A program made the position numbers and the translations under genes. From positions 28,888 to 92,887 of the forward strand of contig CAZCZR010000001.1 of assembly GCA_964503455.1 (NCBI GenBank): a stretch of 64,000 nt of DNA. Reading direction: 5' to 3'. How positions within the stretch are numbered: position 1 is the first letter of the stretch; each line of letters begins with the position of its first letter. The DNA is from CAZCZR01 sp964503455 (GTDB lineage: Bacteria; Bacillota; Clostridia; UBA1381). Of the stretch, positions 26,331-34,158 are shown piece by piece. The notes beneath the pieces were generated by a model that saw nothing but the letters and a program-made list of their open reading frames with translations, ran no database searches and was not told the origin of the DNA.

Positions 26331-27230
26331 ATGAATAAACTGATAAGAAAAGCGGCGGCAGTGTTGGCAATGTGTACTATTATAGCCGCTAACGCCGTTG
26401 TATTTACCTCAAGCGTGTCAGCCGCGCCGACAACGATCACAATAAACGGAGCCACATCAAAGCCGACAGCCTCTGCAAAACCCGACTCTACCTCAAGTCC
26501 GACAGCATCGGCAAAGCCGGGGTCCACATCAAAGCCGACAGCCTCTGCAAAACCCGACTCTACTTCAAAGCCCTCATCGGGCAGCGAAGATTCTGAGTCA
26601 ACGGATGAGCCGGAGGAAACCTCGGCTCCCATACAGACGATAGCTCCGGCAGCTACACAGCAGCCGGAAAAAGCCGGATTTTTTGGAACAAAAGTGTCAC
26701 GCGGCGGCCTTTTCGGCTGGAGCATATTCATTATTATAGTAAACGCGCTGCTGAGTTTCATGATCGCAAACCGTTTCTACAGGCTTTCAAAGAAGGATAA
26801 CCGTATACAAGCTGAGATAAGAGCGCTCAGACGTGACATAGATGAAAAAATGGTGGCGGGTATTCCTCCGTTTTCTGAAAAAGCGACGGGCATATCAGAT
26901 ACCAACCCGGATTATTCAAGAGGCACAAAGTCAATAAAGGTAACTCTTGACGATGACAGAATACCTGACGAAGCGCGCGATATACTGGCAAAGTGGGGAG
27001 CGCAGATAGCGGCATCTGAACAGCCGGAGCAGTCCGAGCAGCAGGACAGTCCTGCTTTGCGTGACAGGGATATCACCCGTGAGATGCGAATATCAAGAAA
27101 CGCTTCGCGCACACAAAACAGAAAGCGCCCCGCAAAAGATGACGCTGACGATGAACCCGCATCTCAGGCAGGCGGAGCAAAGAAAAAGCTGAAAGATTTG
27201 ATAGACGATATTTTCCCGTTCGGCGAATAA
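26331..27230 (+). CDS. Secreted/membrane-anchored protein with Ser-Pro-Thr repeat linker
   Basis: A 299-residue protein with a classical signal peptide (residues 1 to about 33, cleavage near SVSAAPT). Next comes an extracytoplasmic linker with three 12-residue repeats of the form (K/S)PTASAKP(D/G)STS, then an acidic Ser/Thr-rich stretch, one membrane helix (about 125-145, LFGWSIFIIIVNALLSFMIA) and a charged cytoplasmic tail with a heptad-like RIQAEIRALRRDIDEKM and basic segment KKKLKDL. I do not recognise the family. With the GAP1-like gene 18 bases upstream it may form a two-part unit in which this protein is the membrane anchor. RBS AAGGAGTGAG precedes ATG 26331. Confidence 0.8.
   Translation: MNKLIRKAAAVLAMCTIIAANAVVFTSSVSAAPTTITINGATSKPTASAKPDSTSSPTASAKPGSTSKPTASAKPDSTSKPSSGSEDSESTDEPEETSAPIQTIAPAATQQPEKAGFFGTKVSRGGLFGWSIFIIIVNALLSFMIANRFYRLSKKDNRIQAEIRALRRDIDEKMVAGIPPFSEKATGISDTNPDYSRGTKSIKVTLDDDRIPDEARDILAKWGAQIAASEQPEQSEQQDSPALRDRDITREMRISRNASRTQNRKRPAKDDADDEPASQAGGAKKKLKDLIDDIFPFGE
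26457..26564 (+). repeat. Three tandem 36-bp coding repeats
   Basis: In-frame 36-base units at 26457-26492, 26493-26528 and 26529-26564 encode the 12-residue Ser/Lys/Pro/Thr repeat. Units 1 and 3 are almost identical, while unit 2 has drifted, suggesting a recent copy event that skipped the middle unit. Confidence 0.85.
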
Positions 27231-27414
27231 TGTCGTTTGCCCGAAGAACACCGTGCCTATGCGCTGCGGTGCTCTTTGCGTTAAGATATATGAAATTGGA
27301 CGGGTTCTCTATATCATATTTTATCGAGCTTATTCGATTTTTCGTTTTACATTTGACTACATTATTCGATACAGATTACTTAATGCAAATCATATATGAA
27401 AGGACGGCGGGTTT

Positions 27415-28470
27415 ATGAATTATGAACGTTCCTGCGGCGCAGTGGTATACAGGACAGAGAACGGAAAAAGGCAATATCTTGTGATATTCAATAAAAAAGG
27501 CAGTGCCGAAGGACATTGGGGATTTCCAAAGGGACACGTTGAGCCGGGCGAAAGTGACCTTGACACGGCAAAGCGCGAGATAAAGGAGGAAACAGGTCTT
27601 TCGGTGAGGTTTGAGCCGTTTTTCAAACGTGTGTCGCACTACTCTCCGAGACCTGAAACAGAAAAAGACAGCGTATATTTTGCAGCGCGCGCTCTTGACG
27701 GAGAGGTTACGATACAGCAGTCGGAGCTTGCCGGGTATGAATGGCTTGAAGCAGAGGATGCTTTTCGCCGCATAACTTACAAGGCGGACGCCCATATACT
27801 TGAAGCAGCGGATAAATTTCTTGATAAAATGGAAAGGATAACAACGGTAATTTTCGACATGGACGGCGTTATCACCGACAGCGAAATTGTTCATTACCGT
27901 TCGCTGTTAAAGGTTCTTGCTGAGTACGGCAAGGCAATCGACTATGACAGCTATGCGCGTTTCGTGGGTTCCACAAACGAATATATGTGGAATACAATAA
28001 TCGCCGAACAGTCTCTTGACGCGGATGCGGAGGAACTTACAAAAAAGTCTTTTTCGTATACCGATGAGGAGATCGCACAAAACGGTCATCCGCCGGTAAA
28101 GGGCGCGGCGGAGCTTATAAAAGAGCTTTTTAAAAGAGGCTACACGCTTGCCGTGGCATCCTCGTCACCGATGACATCTATAGAGAAAGTTACGGAATAT
28201 TTTGGTGTACGCAGCTGCTTTGAAAAGCTTGTGACCGGCGAGGATGTAAAAAATCCCAAGCCCGCGCCCGATGTGTTTTTAAAGGCAGCTTTGCAGCTTG
28301 ACAAAAAGCCGGAGGAATGTCTGGTTATAGAGGACTCCGAAAACGGCGTAAACGCCGCTGTCGCAGCCGGAATGATGTGCATCGGGCTTATCAATCCAAG
28401 CTCCGGCAGACAAGATCTGTCAAATGCGGATTATAAGGTCGGCGTAGGTTTTTATATGAGTGATCTTTAA
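27415..28470 (+). CDS. Nudix hydrolase fused to HAD phosphatase (beta-phosphoglucomutase-like)
   Basis: A 351-residue two-domain protein. Residues 1-140 are a Nudix domain with the complete box GX5EX7REUXEEXGU at 40-62 (ends KREIKEETGL); the opening SCGAVVY and GHWGFPKGH resemble bis(5'-nucleosyl)-tetraphosphatases. From residue 142 a HAD hydrolase begins: TTVIFDMDGVI (nucleophile Asp148), AVASSSP (motif II), KNPKPAPDVF (motif III Lys) and VIEDSENGV (motif IV), as in beta-phosphoglucomutase-like phosphatases. The linker is only a few residues. The fusion suggests sequential hydrolysis of a nucleotide-linked substrate or house-cleaning of phosphorylated metabolites. It begins a probable operon with two G3E GTPases and dihydrofolate reductase. 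Confidence 0.88.
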   Translation: MNYERSCGAVVYRTENGKRQYLVIFNKKGSAEGHWGFPKGHVEPGESDLDTAKREIKEETGLSVRFEPFFKRVSHYSPRPETEKDSVYFAARALDGEVTIQQSELAGYEWLEAEDAFRRITYKADAHILEAADKFLDKMERITTVIFDMDGVITDSEIVHYRSLLKVLAEYGKAIDYDSYARFVGSTNEYMWNTIIAEQSLDADAEELTKKSFSYTDEEIAQNGHPPVKGAAELIKELFKRGYTLAVASSSPMTSIEKVTEYFGVRSCFEKLVTGEDVKNPKPAPDVFLKAALQLDKKPEECLVIEDSENGVNAAVAAGMMCIGLINPSSGRQDLSNADYKVGVGFYMSDL

Positions 28471-28490
28471 ATATGAAAGGAAGTTTAGAA

Positions 28491-29561
28491 ATGACAAAAA
28501 TAGATATTATATCGGGTTTTCTCGGTGCGGGCAAGACTACACTTATAAAGAAACTGCTTGAAGAAGCGCTTAAAGGAGAAAAGGTGGTGCTTCTTGAAAA
28601 CGAATTTGGCGAGATTGGTATAGACGGCGGCTTTATGAAAGACTCCGGCATTGAAATAACGGAAATGAATTCCGGCTGCATATGCTGTTCGCTCGTAGGC
28701 GATTTCGAAACCGCATTGGGTGAGCTTTTGCACAAGTTCTCTCCCGACAGGATCATCATTGAGCCTTCCGGAGTAGGAAAGCTGTCGGATATAGTAAAAG
28801 CCGTTGAGAACGCCGGCGCGGCAAACGGAGGTATTATAATCAATTCAAAGACCGCCGTTGCGGACGCGTCAAAGTGTAAAATGTACATGACAAACTTCGG
28901 CGAGTTTTACAACGATCAAATAGAAGCGGCGGACTCGGTGATTTTGAGCAGAACGGGCAGCATAAATGAAGATAAGCTTGACAAATGCGTTGAGATGATA
29001 CGTACTCATAATGCTGACGCGCCTATTGTGACAACTCCGTGGGAGGAGATCAGCGGAGTTAAACTGCTTGAGGTAATGGAGGGCGCTGCGCCTTCTCTTG
29101 AAATAGAACTGCGTGAGGAGCATGAACATCACCACGGGCATCACCATGAGCATGAACATGAACATGAGCATGAACACGAACATGAACATGAACACGAGCA
29201 TCATCACGAGCATGAGCATGACGAGGACTGTACCTGCGGCTGCCATGATCATCATGACCACGAGCATCATCAGCATCATCACGCGGATGATATATTTACG
29301 AGCGTAGGCATAGAAACTCACAGAAAGTTCACCGAAAACGGTATAAACGATATACTTTCCAAATTGTCGGACAGCGAAAAATACGGTATGGTGCTTCGTG
29401 CAAAGGGTATCATTCCCGCTTCCGAGGGGGAGTGGATACACTTCGATTATGTGCCGGGCGAAACGGATATTCGCAGGGGAAGCGCGGACTATACAGGCAG
29501 ACTGTGCATTATAGGAACAAAGCTTAACGAAGCCGCTTTAAAGGAGCTGTTTACAAAATGA
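28491..29561 (+). CDS. G3E-family GTPase (CobW-like) with long histidine-rich metal-binding region
   Basis: A 356-residue P-loop GTPase of the CobW/ZNG1/YeiR branch: Walker A GFLGAGKT at residues 9-16, the metal site GCICC at 62-66 and a C-terminal CobW domain. Between the two lies a run of roughly 55 residues (about 208-265) dominated by His and Glu, with an embedded CTCGC, able to bind many Zn2+, Ni2+ or Co2+ ions. Such proteins deliver metal to client enzymes using GTP. ATG 28491 has GGAAG 7 bases upstream; an earlier in-frame ATG at 28473 lacks one. It is translationally coupled (ATGA) to a second G3E-like gene. Confidence 0.9.
   Translation: MTKIDIISGFLGAGKTTLIKKLLEEALKGEKVVLLENEFGEIGIDGGFMKDSGIEITEMNSGCICCSLVGDFETALGELLHKFSPDRIIIEPSGVGKLSDIVKAVENAGAANGGIIINSKTAVADASKCKMYMTNFGEFYNDQIEAADSVILSRTGSINEDKLDKCVEMIRTHNADAPIVTTPWEEISGVKLLEVMEGAAPSLEIELREEHEHHHGHHHEHEHEHEHEHEHEHEHEHHHEHEHDEDCTCGCHDHHDHEHHQHHHADDIFTSVGIETHRKFTENGINDILSKLSDSEKYGMVLRAKGIIPASEGEWIHFDYVPGETDIRRGSADYTGRLCIIGTKLNEAALKELFTK
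29116..29286 (+). repeat. Low-complexity His/Glu codon repeat in the G3E GTPase
   Basis: Alternating CAT/CAC and GAG/GAA codons give short, imperfect direct repeats of 6 and 12 bases. Codon variation (CAT against CAC, GAA against GAG) breaks perfect identity, consistent with selection for the His-Glu protein sequence. Slippage could change repeat number between strains. Confidence 0.85.
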
Positions 29562-30520
29562 ATGTCATGAGAACAGAGGTCCCCATATATATGGTCACCG
29601 GCTTTCTTGAAAGCGGAAAGACAACCTTTATAAAGGAAGTCATAGACGAGGGTAATTTCAACACTGATTCGGGCCCTGTGCTTGTGATCGTCACCGAGGA
29701 AGGCGAAGAAGAGTACGATAAGGATTTCTGTGAGGAAAACAAGGTAGTCGCGGCAAATGTTTCAAGCCTTGAAGAGCTTCAGGGCGGTATGCTGACGCGC
29801 CTAAACCGTGAGCATCATCCGGCGGCAGTCGTTATAGAGTATAACGGAATGTGGGATCCGGAGGAGCTTTTCAAAAGCAGAAAACCGAAGAGCTGGCATC
29901 TTGTGGAAATGATTTCCCTGCTTGATGCCACGACGTACAATATGTATATGGCGAATATGCGGTCTATAATAACACGGTTTATCAATATAACCGATCTTAC
30001 CGTTATAAACCGCTGCCCCGATGGGATGGACAAAATGTCAGTGAGAAGGGTGCTTCGCGCGGTGAATCCGCGTATGCAGATAGTGTTCGAGAATCTTGAC
30101 GGCACCACCGATGACGGAAGGGGCGACGGTGAGCTTCCATATGATCTTGACTCGGATCTAATCGAGGTTGCCGAAGAGGATTATGGCATTTTCTACGTAG
30201 AAACCATGGACAATCCCGAAAGATATGACGGTAAGCGCGTAAAGATAAGCGGTACGGGACTTAAGAACTCAAAAATGCCGAGAGGCAAATTTGTACTTGC
30301 AAGACCTGCTATGACCTGCTGCGCCGATGATGTGGCTTTGGCGGGATTTTTGTGCGTGTACAAAGACGCGGAAAAAGTGCGTCATAAGGACTGGATAAGC
30401 GTGACCGCCAAGCTTAAATTCGAGTACAGCGACATAATGGAAACTGACGGCATAGTGTTTTATGTCGAAAAGACAGAACCCGCCAAAAAGCCTGAGGATG
30501 ATATGGTCTACTTCAATTGA
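29558..30520 (+). CDS. P-loop G3E-like GTPase fused to a DUF1980/YcgQ-like domain
   Basis: A 320-residue protein in two parts. Residues 1-190 form a G3E-like nucleotide-binding domain with Walker A GFLESGKT at 15-22, but the CobW GCxCC metal motif is absent where expected. From about residue 195 the protein shows GIFYVETMDNPERYDGKRVK and later FVLARPAMTCCADDVAL, a pattern of the DUF1980/TIGR03943 domain. That domain occurs at the C-terminus of YcgQ, made in Bacillus with the permease YcgR under zinc-starvation (Zur) control. Here the domain is joined to a GTPase. Coupled translation with the His-rich G3E protein points to a shared metal-trafficking task. Function is inferred from family and context. 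Confidence 0.75.
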   Translation: MNVMRTEVPIYMVTGFLESGKTTFIKEVIDEGNFNTDSGPVLVIVTEEGEEEYDKDFCEENKVVAANVSSLEELQGGMLTRLNREHHPAAVVIEYNGMWDPEELFKSRKPKSWHLVEMISLLDATTYNMYMANMRSIITRFINITDLTVINRCPDGMDKMSVRRVLRAVNPRMQIVFENLDGTTDDGRGDGELPYDLDSDLIEVAEEDYGIFYVETMDNPERYDGKRVKISGTGLKNSKMPRGKFVLARPAMTCCADDVALAGFLCVYKDAEKVRHKDWISVTAKLKFEYSDIMETDGIVFYVEKTEPAKKPEDDMVYFN

Positions 30521-30540
30521 CCCGCAAAAAGGAACACAGT

Positions 30541-31026
30541 ATGAAGCTTATAGTAAATGTAAATAAAAACTGGGGAATAGGCGCAAACGGAGATCTGCTG
30601 TGCCATATACCGGAGGATATGAAGTTCTTTCGGGAAACTACAAAAAACTCTGTTGTTATAATGGGCAGAAAAACTCTTGATTCTTTCCCCGGCGGGAAGC
30701 CTCTTAAAAACAGAACAAATATTGTTCTTACGCGAAATGAGAATTTTTCAAGAGATGGCGTTGAAGTGTATCCGGATAAGGAAAGCGTTCTTAGGCGCGT
30801 AGCGGACGAGGACAACGTGTTTGTCATAGGCGGCGGCGAAATATACAGGATGTTTTTAGACGACTGCGATACCGCATATGTCACAAAGACGGATGATACG
30901 CGTTCGGCGGACATATATTTCCCTGACCTTGACAGCGAGGACGGCTGGAGGTGCGTATATACCTCCGAGGAAAAGTATTCTTGCGGAATGAGATTCGTTT
31001 TTACTACTTATAAAAAAATGAAATAA
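30541..31026 (+). CDS. folA: Dihydrofolate reductase
   Basis: A 161-residue cytoplasmic enzyme reducing dihydrofolate to tetrahydrofolate with NADPH, of normal length. Landmarks include the Met20-loop region NWGIGANGDLLCHIPEDM (with Glu in place of Asp at the acidic residue), VVIMGRKTLDSFP, NIVLTRN and VFVIGGGEIYRMF. The start at 30541 follows AAAAAGGAACACAGT; an earlier in-frame start at 30517 overlaps the upstream gene. It closes the Nudix-HAD/G3E/G3E operon; the next gene has its own promoter. Confidence 0.95.
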   Translation: MKLIVNVNKNWGIGANGDLLCHIPEDMKFFRETTKNSVVIMGRKTLDSFPGGKPLKNRTNIVLTRNENFSRDGVEVYPDKESVLRRVADEDNVFVIGGGEIYRMFLDDCDTAYVTKTDDTRSADIYFPDLDSEDGWRCVYTSEEKYSCGMRFVFTTYKKMK

Positions 31027-31072
31027 ACATCAGATAAAATATACAAAAAAACAAAAAATTGCGGAAAAGCTA

Positions 31073-31101
31073 TTGACTATATGCAAAAAATAGGGTAAAA
31101 T
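31073..31101 (+). promoter_or_regulatory. Promoter of galT
   Basis: TTGACT (31073-31078), 17 bases and TAAAAT (31096-31101), 46 bases upstream of the galT ATG. Confidence 0.7.
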
Positions 31102-31146
31102 TATTATATAAATAATTTTATGCCCGCATTAAAGGAGGAAATATAT

Positions 31147-32124
31147 ATGGCAGAATTACGTTGGAACCCGCTTATCAAGGACTGGGTAATGATTGCATCG
31201 CATCGACAAAACAGACCGCAGATGCCCAAGGACTGGTGTCCGTTTTGCCCCGGTTCGGGAAAGGTACCCGATAAGTTTACGGTTTATGAATATGACAATG
31301 ACTTCCCAGCGCTTTCACAGACACCGCCGACGCCCGATGATGTGGCAACGGAGCTTTTCAAGACAAAACCGGCTTACGGCAAGTGCGAGGTCATACTCTA
31401 TTCGCCGGAGCATACAGTAACGCTGCCTGAGCTGCCGGTTTCGCACATAAGAGAGCTTGTGGATCTTTGGGAGCAGAGATTTGTTGAGATAAGCGCTGAC
31501 GAGAACATAAAGTACGTGTTTATATTCGAGAATAGGGGAGAGGTTGTAGGCGTAACAATGCCTCATCCGCACGGTCAGATTTACGGCTATTCGGTAATAC
31601 CCAAGAAGATAGAGCTTGAAACGGCTTCATCAAAGGAGTATTATGAGGAAAAGTCACATTGTCTGATGTGCGATCTTATGGCAGAGGAGAAAAAGGAAGG
31701 CAAGAGAGTAATATTTGAAAACGATTACTTCATGGTATACCTTCCTTACTGGACAGAATATCCTTACGGCGTATACATATCTGCAAAGCGTCATGTGTCT
31801 AACCTTACCCAGCTTAGCGATGAGGAAAAAACGGCTCTTGCCGCAACGCTCAAAGAGACATCGGGTATGCTTGACAGCCTTTTCGATTACAAATTCCCGT
31901 ACATGATGTGTATGTACCAAAATCCCGTAAACGGCGAGGATGCTATGGCATATTCTCATTTCCATATAGCGTTCTATCCTCCGATGCGTTCGGCGGATAA
32001 GGTTAAGTTCAACGCTTCCTCCGAGACGGGAGCATGGGCTCATTGCAACCCGACAGCGCCTGAGGAAAAAGCAAAGGAGCTTATAGCTGCTCATGAAAAG
32101 TTTGTTGCAAGGATGAACGGCTGA
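31147..32124 (+). CDS. galT: Galactose-1-phosphate uridylyltransferase
   Basis: A 325-residue enzyme of the HIT superfamily that exchanges galactose-1-phosphate and UDP-glucose in the Leloir pathway. The active site is visible as HPHGQIYG (catalytic second His), with zinc-binding cysteines in WCPFCPGSG near residues 30-38. Other family landmarks are RGEVVGVTMPHPHGQ and HFHIAFYPP. AAAGGAGG precedes the ATG at 31147; an upstream in-frame ATG at 31120 lacks a good site. It stands alone with its own promoter and a terminator; galK and galE are not in the window. An alpha-galactosidase lies 17 kb away. Confidence 0.93.
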   Translation: MAELRWNPLIKDWVMIASHRQNRPQMPKDWCPFCPGSGKVPDKFTVYEYDNDFPALSQTPPTPDDVATELFKTKPAYGKCEVILYSPEHTVTLPELPVSHIRELVDLWEQRFVEISADENIKYVFIFENRGEVVGVTMPHPHGQIYGYSVIPKKIELETASSKEYYEEKSHCLMCDLMAEEKKEGKRVIFENDYFMVYLPYWTEYPYGVYISAKRHVSNLTQLSDEEKTALAATLKETSGMLDSLFDYKFPYMMCMYQNPVNGEDAMAYSHFHIAFYPPMRSADKVKFNASSETGAWAHCNPTAPEEKAKELIAAHEKFVARMNG

Positions 32125-32177
32125 TTAAGCTTGCTGATCCGAAAAATTAAGTTTTAAATCGAAAAAAGTTAAAAACT

Positions 32178-32216
32178 AAAACACCGCCGGCGGAATTTTC
32201 GGCGGTGTTTATTTTA
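32178..32216. terminator. Bidirectional intrinsic terminator between galT and the acyltransferase gene
   Basis: AAACACCGCCG (32178-32188) pairs with CGGCGGTGTTT (32200-32210), with T-rich sequence on the plus side and the matching A-run (read as U on the minus transcript) on the other. It serves both converging genes. Confidence 0.85.
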
Positions 32217-32235
32217 TAGTCTGTAAAACGTATCA

Positions 32236-33309
32236 TCAGGCTGTGATACTGCGGTTTTTGCGGTCGGCAAGCGAGTTTTTTATGCCGCGCTTTACAGCTG
32301 TATACGCCATACACACGGCGCATGGAATGATATAAACGGCCGCCGCGCGCAGAAAATACCTTACTCCTATACTGTCCACGCCGTATTTGTCAAACAGGAA
32401 ATTTACCTCTTTAAGCATAAGACAGTGACTGAGATATATAATATAGCTTGAAGAGTCGAGCAGACGTACAAGGCTGTGCCGGCAGATTTTGCTTGCGCCG
32501 CCGAGAGAAAACGCGAATACCGCGATGACGGCGATCATTCTGTAGGCATTCATGGCAGTTTCAAGCCATGTCCAGCCATTATCGCCAAGAAAGTTCACAT
32601 ATGAAAGACCTATCGCGAATATCGCCGATACGGTAAAAGCAATATAGATGAAGCGTTTGTTTTCCAAAACAAGCCATTTTGCTCGGTCATAGTTCATGCC
32701 TATATACGCCCCGACAGTCCAGTAGGCGAAATAAGTGGTAAATATTCTGTCAGTGAAACGGAAATAATATCCGGGAACAAAGACATCGATTATATTTGGC
32801 AGATACTGTCCGAGTACGCTTGTTGCGATTATCGCGAACGGTATCATTAAAACCGCGCTCACACCCCTGAAAAGCTTTACCCACAACGGCATCAGCAGAT
32901 AGAACTGCGCTATGATGATAATATAGTAAAAATGCCCTACATAGTCGCCGGAGTAAATATAGTAGATAAGATTGTGCAAATCAAATTCCTCTATATGCAT
33001 CACGCAGTCAAAAGCATAGTATAGGATCACCCATAAAAGATAGGGCAGTATGATCGTGCGAATACGCTTTACATAGAACTCGCCGGCACTGAAAACCGGC
33101 TTTTTATTAAGGAACTGCTTTACTCCGCTTAGGAATATAAAGCCGTACACCGCAAACGATGACGCCTGCCACAGCACATATGCCGCTGAATTTGCTACGC
33201 TGCCTTTATCAAGACCTGTGACCGCTTCGGAATTTATATGGATAAATATTACTACAAGACAGCAGAATATATTCATAAACGACAGCTCGTATTTTCTTTT
33301 CTTTTCCAT
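32236..33309 (-). CDS. Acyltransferase family 3 membrane protein
   Basis: A 357-residue polytopic membrane protein with about ten hydrophobic helices. It opens KRKYELSFMNIFCCLVVIFI followed by HIN; the His near the end of the first helix is the usual conserved residue of acyltransferase-3 proteins (OafA/WecH type), and RTIILPYLLW is another family landmark. Such enzymes acylate cell-surface sugars or peptidoglycan. The start is ATG at 33309, 1 base after the tmk stop (TGACATG), so the two are coupled; an upstream extension to 33369 would lie inside tmk and is rejected. Acceptor sugar unknown. Confidence 0.85.
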   Translation of the reverse strand: MEKKRKYELSFMNIFCCLVVIFIHINSEAVTGLDKGSVANSAAYVLWQASSFAVYGFIFLSGVKQFLNKKPVFSAGEFYVKRIRTIILPYLLWVILYYAFDCVMHIEEFDLHNLIYYIYSGDYVGHFYYIIIIAQFYLLMPLWVKLFRGVSAVLMIPFAIIATSVLGQYLPNIIDVFVPGYYFRFTDRIFTTYFAYWTVGAYIGMNYDRAKWLVLENKRFIYIAFTVSAIFAIGLSYVNFLGDNGWTWLETAMNAYRMIAVIAVFAFSLGGASKICRHSLVRLLDSSSYIIYLSHCLMLKEVNFLFDKYGVDSIGVRYFLRAAAVYIIPCAVCMAYTAVKRGIKNSLADRKNRSITA

Positions 33310-33310
33310 G

Positions 33311-33940
33311 TCAGATCTCCGTAATATATTTGTCGAAAGCCGCGGCAATCTGAGAGGCGATCTCATCAACAGAGCCGGTTCCGTCGAATGTGACGATGTT
33401 TACAGTGTCCGAAAAACGTTCAAAGGATTTAAGATAGTTTTCACGCACCTTTTCAAGCCGTTCTCTTTCTTCAAACAGCTCGCTTGAAAAGCGGTTTTCC
33501 GATATTCTTTCAAGCGCCGTTTCGACAGGTACGTCAATAAATATAACCAGATCCGGCTTCATCAGCCTCATGCTTTCCGAATTAACGGAAATTACCCAGT
33601 CAAGGTCCATGTCTACGCTGTTGTAGGCGTAGGAGGAAAAGCAGTAGCGGTCGGAAATTATATCGGCGCCGGATTCCAACCGTTCAAGAAGTCCGTCGGT
33701 GGGATTGGTGATATGATCAAGTCTGTCAGATGCAAAAAGCGACGCTATCATGCGTGTGTCGCCTTTGATCCTGCCCGTAAGAAACTGCCGGAGCAGTACT
33801 CCCACAGGGCCGTCGCTCGGCTCACGCGTTATAAGCGGCTTTCTGCCGCGATCGGTCATATGCTTTGCAAGCAGTTCTATTTGCGTGGTCTTGCCGCTGC
33901 CATCTATACCCTCGAATACTATAAATGTTCCTTTTTTCAT
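33311..33940 (-). CDS. tmk: Thymidylate kinase
   Basis: A 209-residue kinase forming dTDP from dTMP. It has a P-loop FEGIDGSGKTTQ at residues 9-20, a DR-type motif in ISDRYCFSSYAYN, and TREPSDGPVG, the variant of the REPGGT loop common in archaeal and clostridial enzymes. The ATG at 33940 follows GAGGCG; the frame continues upstream to 33985 without another good site. A near-consensus promoter (33976-34004) lies directly upstream. It is coupled to a membrane acyltransferase, an unexpected partner for a nucleotide kinase. Confidence 0.92.
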   Translation of the reverse strand: MKKGTFIVFEGIDGSGKTTQIELLAKHMTDRGRKPLITREPSDGPVGVLLRQFLTGRIKGDTRMIASLFASDRLDHITNPTDGLLERLESGADIISDRYCFSSYAYNSVDMDLDWVISVNSESMRLMKPDLVIFIDVPVETALERISENRFSSELFEERERLEKVRENYLKSFERFSDTVNIVTFDGTGSVDEIASQIAAAFDKYITEI

Positions 33941-33975
33941 CCGAAACGCCTCGTTTTCCGTTGTTTTATGCTGTA

Positions 33976-34004
33976 AGTATATCATATAAGCAGAAAATTG
34001 TCAA
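33976..34004 (-). promoter_or_regulatory. Promoter of the tmk-acyltransferase unit
   Basis: On the minus strand TTGACA (33999-34004), 17 bases and TATACT (33976-33981). Confidence 0.8.
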
Positions 34005-34075
34005 GAGTGATAAAAAGCAGGCGTTCGTCAGAATGTACAAAAAGCTAAAATTTATGAGGAAAATAACATAAAATA

Positions 34076-34104
34076 TTGACAAATTACTTGATTTGATATA
34101 TAAT
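34076..34104 (+). promoter_or_regulatory. Perfect consensus promoter of rhaB
   Basis: TTGACA (34076-34081), 17 bases, TATAAT (34099-34104), 54 bases ahead of the rhaB start. Confidence 0.85.
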
Positions 34105-34158
34105 GTTAATCATAGAATATATTTCGGCAGCGCAGCTGTCCGCAAAAGGAGAAGGATT

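Noticed and set aside
27230..27418. A 62-residue plus-strand frame between the membrane protein and the Nudix-HAD gene
   Set aside because: It starts on the preceding stop without a ribosome site and ends on the next start; the 184-base gap holds at most a weak hairpin (27249-27275) and a poor promoter-like TTGACT.
29116..29286. Possible CRISPR-like short repeats
   Set aside because: The repeats are in-frame His/Glu codons without spacers; no CRISPR array or cas gene was seen anywhere in the window.
28869..29441. Minus-strand frame rich in Met and Val opposite the His-rich G3E gene
   Set aside because: The Met/Val repeats are the reverse complement of His/Glu codons; an artefact of low complexity.
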